From Pseudomonas sp. LRP2-20 (GTDB lineage Bacteria; Pseudomonadota; Gammaproteobacteria; Pseudomonadales; Pseudomonadaceae), in assembly GCF_024349685.1 (NCBI RefSeq), contig NZ_AP025944.1, forward strand, positions 2,424,001 through 2,488,000: a stretch of DNA of 64,000 nucleotides, read 5' to 3'. This document shows positions 60,599 through 64,000 of this stretch, piece after piece. The translations under genes were made by a program, and so were the position numbers. Numbering within the stretch: the first letter of the stretch is position 1; the number at the start of each line of letters is the position of its first letter. A model generated the notes under the pieces. The model ran no database searches and was not told where the DNA came from. It saw only the letters and a program-made list of their open reading frames with translations.

Positions 60599-63500
60599 AT
60601 GCTCGGTCTGGTTAAAACGGCACTTCACAAGCCCTACACGTTTCTGGTGTTGGCGATCGTGATCTGCATCGTCGGTCCCTTGGCGGCAGTGCGCACGCCA
60701 AGTGATGTTTTCCCTGATATCGGCATACCGGTCATCGCGGTGGTGTGGCAATACGCGGGGCTGGCCCCGGACGCCATGTCGGGCCGGGTGATCTACACCT
60801 ATGAGCGGGCATTGAGCACCACGGTAAACGACATCGAACATATCGAATCGCAGTCGTTGCCGGGCATGGGCATCGTCAAGATCTTCTTCCAGCCCAGCGT
60901 CGACATCCGTACCGCCAACGCGCAGGTCACCGCCGTTTCGCAGACCGTGCTCAAGCAGATGCCTGCCGGTATCACGCCACCGCTGATCCTCAACTACAGC
61001 GCATCGACCGTGCCGATCCTGCAGATGGCGTTTTCCAGCCCGACCTTGTCCGAAGCGCGTATTCGCGACCTGGTGCAGAACAGCATTCGCCTGCCGCTGA
61101 CCGCGGTACCCGGGCTATCGATGCCGACCCCCATGGGCGGCAAGCAGCGCCAGATCACCCTCGACCTCGACCCACAGGCACTGGCAGCCAAGGGCTTGTC
61201 CGCCGAGGACGTGGCCAATGCGCTGGCGGCGCAGAACCAGATCATCCCGGTGGGCACGGCGAAGATCGGCCGCAACGAATTCACTGTGCTGCTGAACAAC
61301 AGCCCCACGGCCATCGACCAGCTCAACGCGTTGCCGGTCAAGGTCGTCGATGGCGCGCAGATCACCGTGGGCCAGGTGGCCCATGTGCGTGACGGTGCGC
61401 CCCCGCAAACCAATATCGTGCGCGTCGACGGCCGCCGCGCGGTGCTGATGCCAGCGCTGAAGAACGGCAACAACTCGACCCTGTCGATCGTCGACGGCAT
61501 TCGCGGCATGTTGCCGCGCATCAACGAAACCCTGCCACCGGAACTCAAGACCTCGCTGCTTGGCGATGCCTCCACGGTGGTCAAGGCGTCGGTCGGCAGC
61601 GTGGCCCGCGAGGGGATCATCGCCGCCTTGCTGACCAGCGCGATGATCCTGCTGTTCCTTGGCAGCTGGCGCTCGACCCTGATCATCGCCGCCTCGATCC
61701 CGCTGGCGGTGCTGTCGGCCATCGCCTTGCTGGCGGTCAGCGGGCAGACCCTCAACGTGATGACCCTCGGCGGCCTGGCGCTGGCCGTGGGCATTCTGGT
61801 CGACGACGCGACGGTGACCATCGAAAACATCAACTGGCACCTGGAACAGGGCAAGTCGGTCCGCCGGGCCATCCTCGATGGCGCGCGGCAGATCGTCGGC
61901 CCGGCGTTCGTGGCCTTGTTGTGCATCTGCGTTGTATTTGTTCCGATGTTCATGCTCCAGGGCATCGCCGGATACCTGTTCCGGCCCATGGCATTGGCAG
62001 TGATGTTCGCCATGGGGAGCTCTTTTATTCTGTCGCGTACCTTGGTGCCGACCCTGGCCATGTTCCTGCTCAAGCCGCACCGGGTGGAGCAGGGCGAGGG
62101 GCGGTACCCCGAGGACGCGTATCTCAATCACCACGAAGGCGACAAGTCGGCCAACCCGCTGGTGCGCCTGCAGGCCGGTTTCGAAGCCGGCTTTGCCCGG
62201 CTGCGCGATGGCTACCAGGGCCTGCTCGAACTGGCCCTGGCCAACCGTCGGCGGTTCCTGCTTGGCTTCCTCGGTTGCGTGCTGGCCAGCTTCGCGCTGT
62301 TGCCAATGCTGGGTGAGGATTTCTTCCCCGAAACCGATGCCGGGGCAATGGCACTGCATGTGCGCCTGCCTTTGGGCACGCGCATCGAAGAAAGCGCTGC
62401 GGCCTTCGACCGTATCGAAAGCCGCATTCGCGAAGTGCTGCCGGCAGAGGCCGTGGCGTCGATCATCGACAACATCGGCCTGCCCATCAGCGGCATCGAC
62501 ATGGCCTACAACACCAGCGGCACGGTCGGCCCGCAGGACGGCGACATCCAGGTGTCGCTCAACTCCGGCCACGGACCGACCGCCACTTACGTGAAGCGCC
62601 TGCGCGAGGTGCTGCCAGACAGTTTCCCCGGCACCACCTTCGCCTTCCTCCCGGCCGACATCAGCAGCCAGATCCTCAACTTCGGCGCGCCGGCACCGCT
62701 GGACGTGAAGATTTCCGGCCCCAATGATGCTGCCAACCGCGTCTATGCAGCCGAAGTGATGCGCCGCTTGCGGCATGTTCCGGGCATCGCCGACCTGCGC
62801 CTGCAGCAGTCGCAAAGCTACCCGTCGCTGCAGGTCGATGTCGACCGCAAGCGCGCCGCCGAGCTGGGCATCACCGAACGCGATGTCACCGCCAGCCTGG
62901 GCGCTTCGCTGGCCGGTACCTCGCAGACGGCGCCGACCTACTGGCTCAACCCGGCCAATGGTGTGTCCTATTCCGTGGTCGGCGCGACCCCGCAGTACAA
63001 GATGAGCAGCATCGCCCAGCTGGAGGCGCTGCCGATCACCGGCAGCAACGGGCACACCGCTGTGCTCGGCGGCATTGCCAGCCTGGCGCGCACCAACACC
63101 GCCGACGTGGTCAGCCACTACAACATCACCCCGACCCTGGACCTGTACGCCAACGTCCAGGGCCGTGACCTGGGCGGTATCGCCGCCGACATCCAACAGG
63201 TCATCGACGACACCGCGCACCTGCGCCCCAAGGGCGCCACCGTCAGCCTGCACGGCCAGATCAGCGCGCTGCACGAAGCCTTCCACGGCCTGGGCCTGGG
63301 CCTGCTGGGCGCGGTGGTGCTGATCTACCTGCTGATCGTGGTCAACTTCCAGTCCTGGGTCGACCCGTTCGTGATCATCACCGCATTGCCCGCCGCGCTG
63401 GCCGGTATCGTCTGGATGCTGTTCGTCACCGGCACCACGCTGTCGGTGCCGGCACTCACCGGGGCAATCCTGTGCATGGGCGTGGCCACCGCCAACTCGG

Positions 63501-63796
63501 TGCTGGTGGTCAGCTTCTGCCGCGAGCGCCTGGCAGTGCATGGCGATGCCGTCAAGGCCGCCATGGAGGCCGGTTTCACTCGCTTTCGGCCCGTGCTGAT
63601 GACGGCCCTGGCGATGATCATCGGCATGCTGCCGCTGGCCCTGTCCCAGGAGCAGAACGCGCCGCTGGGCCGGGCGGTGATTGGCGGGCTGATCGTTGCC
63701 ACCACGGCGACCCTGCTGTTCGTGCCGGTGGTCTTCAGCCTGGCCCACCGCCGCTCAACCCCTCACGCTGTCGTTGGAGAAAACCTGCATGCCTAG
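60599..63796 (+). CDS. RND-family efflux pump permease (AcrB/MexB type)
   Basis: The 1065-residue inner-membrane transporter has TM1 at the N-terminus (PYTFLVLAIVICIVGPLAAV), the periplasmic porter loops, and GGLALAVGILVDDATVTIEN, the TM4 motif with the paired aspartates needed for proton relay. The second half repeats the fold (ALPAALAGIVWMLFVTGTTL). Length fits HAE1-type pumps. The start at 60599 (MLGLVKTALH) matches the family better; an ATG at 60560 with AGGAAG is possible. The adaptor gene follows, overlapping by eight bases, so the gene order is pump-adaptor. Confidence 0.85.
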   Translation: MLGLVKTALHKPYTFLVLAIVICIVGPLAAVRTPSDVFPDIGIPVIAVVWQYAGLAPDAMSGRVIYTYERALSTTVNDIEHIESQSLPGMGIVKIFFQPSVDIRTANAQVTAVSQTVLKQMPAGITPPLILNYSASTVPILQMAFSSPTLSEARIRDLVQNSIRLPLTAVPGLSMPTPMGGKQRQITLDLDPQALAAKGLSAEDVANALAAQNQIIPVGTAKIGRNEFTVLLNNSPTAIDQLNALPVKVVDGAQITVGQVAHVRDGAPPQTNIVRVDGRRAVLMPALKNGNNSTLSIVDGIRGMLPRINETLPPELKTSLLGDASTVVKASVGSVAREGIIAALLTSAMILLFLGSWRSTLIIAASIPLAVLSAIALLAVSGQTLNVMTLGGLALAVGILVDDATVTIENINWHLEQGKSVRRAILDGARQIVGPAFVALLCICVVFVPMFMLQGIAGYLFRPMALAVMFAMGSSFILSRTLVPTLAMFLLKPHRVEQGEGRYPEDAYLNHHEGDKSANPLVRLQAGFEAGFARLRDGYQGLLELALANRRRFLLGFLGCVLASFALLPMLGEDFFPETDAGAMALHVRLPLGTRIEESAAAFDRIESRIREVLPAEAVASIIDNIGLPISGIDMAYNTSGTVGPQDGDIQVSLNSGHGPTATYVKRLREVLPDSFPGTTFAFLPADISSQILNFGAPAPLDVKISGPNDAANRVYAAEVMRRLRHVPGIADLRLQQSQSYPSLQVDVDRKRAAELGITERDVTASLGASLAGTSQTAPTYWLNPANGVSYSVVGATPQYKMSSIAQLEALPITGSNGHTAVLGGIASLARTNTADVVSHYNITPTLDLYANVQGRDLGGIAADIQQVIDDTAHLRPKGATVSLHGQISALHEAFHGLGLGLLGAVVLIYLLIVVNFQSWVDPFVIITALPAALAGIVWMLFVTGTTLSVPALTGAILCMGVATANSVLVVSFCRERLAVHGDAVKAAMEAGFTRFRPVLMTALAMIIGMLPLALSQEQNAPLGRAVIGGLIVATTATLLFVPVVFSLAHRRSTPHAVVGENLHA

Positions 63797-64000
63797 CCGT
63801 TGCGTAGCTGATCGTCGGCGCTTGAAACTCATGGGGGGCGCCGGCCTGGGCCTGGCTGCCCTGGTGGTTGCGCTGGGCGTGTACGCCCGGCAGCACCAGG
63901 CCGCTGCGGTGCAGGCGTGGACCGAGCACCGGGCGACGCCTGCGGTAGTCACCTTTACCCCGTCGCTGAATGCTGGCGGTGAAACGCTGAGCCTGCCGGC
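63789..64000 (+). CDS. RND periplasmic adaptor (membrane-fusion) protein, truncated by window edge
   Basis: The first 70 codons of a protein that runs off the right edge: a short cytoplasmic start, one membrane segment (LGLAALVVALGVYARQHQAA) and the beginning of a periplasmic domain (TPAVVTFTPSLNAGGETLSL), typical of HlyD/AcrA-like adaptors. The ATG lies within the end of the pump gene, so the two are coupled. Too short to say more. Confidence 0.65.
   Translation, partial: MPSRCVADRRRLKLMGGAGLGLAALVVALGVYARQHQAAAVQAWTEHRATPAVVTFTPSLNAGGETLSLP

Noticed and set aside
61115..63748. 877-codon minus-strand open frame opposite the RND pump
   Set aside because: Shadow of the pump gene; the product is Gln/His/Asp-rich with no fold, and the plus strand encodes clear RND motifs.

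Overview
The window looks like chromosomal DNA of a Pseudomonas of the P. putida group. It is GC-rich. The catechol operon has the order catB-catC-catA with a divergent catR. Intergenic spaces carry REP-type palindromes of the GTGGGAGCGGGCTTGCCCGC and GTGGGAGCCGCGCTTGCCGG kinds, and the flanking housekeeping genes (mrdA, nhaA) fit the group. No tRNA, rRNA, CRISPR array or insertion sequence was seen.

1-8.2 kb: catR (cut by the left edge), catBCA (catechol to the 3-oxoadipate pathway), an MFS carrier coupled to a XylS/BenR-like AraC regulator, then an overlapping pair of NAD-linked dehydrogenases (opine-dehydrogenase-like and 3-hydroxyacyl-CoA-dehydrogenase-like) of unknown substrate. 8.2-10.3 kb: a chemoreceptor.

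10.8-25.8 kb: indole-3-acetic acid (IAA) catabolism. A complete iacA-B-C-D-E-F-G operon, a convergent MarR-family iacR and iacH-iacI read rightward. To their left, in opposite orientation, lies a second Rieske oxygenase operon: near-identical copies of iacC and iacD, a strongly diverged reductase paralogue, an OprD-type porin and an MHS-family transporter, headed by a LysR regulator. The oxygenase copies form a 1.76-kb inverted repeat around lysR-iacA-iacB. The iac route ends in catechol, so the cat genes on the left complete a plant-hormone degradation island. A shared 24-bp dyad before iacA and iacH is a candidate IacR operator.

26-35.4 kb: a beta-barrel porin with a FeaR-like AraC regulator, then core-like genes: penicillin-binding protein 2, an 8-oxoguanine deaminase with an NCS2 purine permease, and nhaA.

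35.6-43.4 kb: an orphan type VI secretion effector module on the minus strand: tssL-like, vgrG, DUF4123 adaptor, a VasX-like pore-forming toxin and a membrane protein that overlaps the toxin gene by one base (immunity candidate). The effector end is visibly AT-richer. 43.9-47.5 kb: a Cache/HAMP/GAF/HD-GYP sensor with a large insertion in its HD-GYP domain, and two small DUF202 membrane proteins.

47.5-59.8 kb: an undescribed-looking catabolic locus. It holds three flavoproteins of the 3-ketosteroid delta1-dehydrogenase family, a Gfo/Idh/MocA dehydrogenase, a xylose-isomerase-like TIM barrel, a NIPSNAP protein, a shikimate-dehydrogenase-like enzyme with an altered substrate pocket, an ACS-type MFS carrier and two IclR regulators, each with its own candidate operator shared by two promoters. 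No steroid genes accompany it; the inferred substrate is an alicyclic (cyclitol- or quinate-like) compound. 60-64 kb: a lipoprotein and the start of an RND efflux operon that runs off the right edge.
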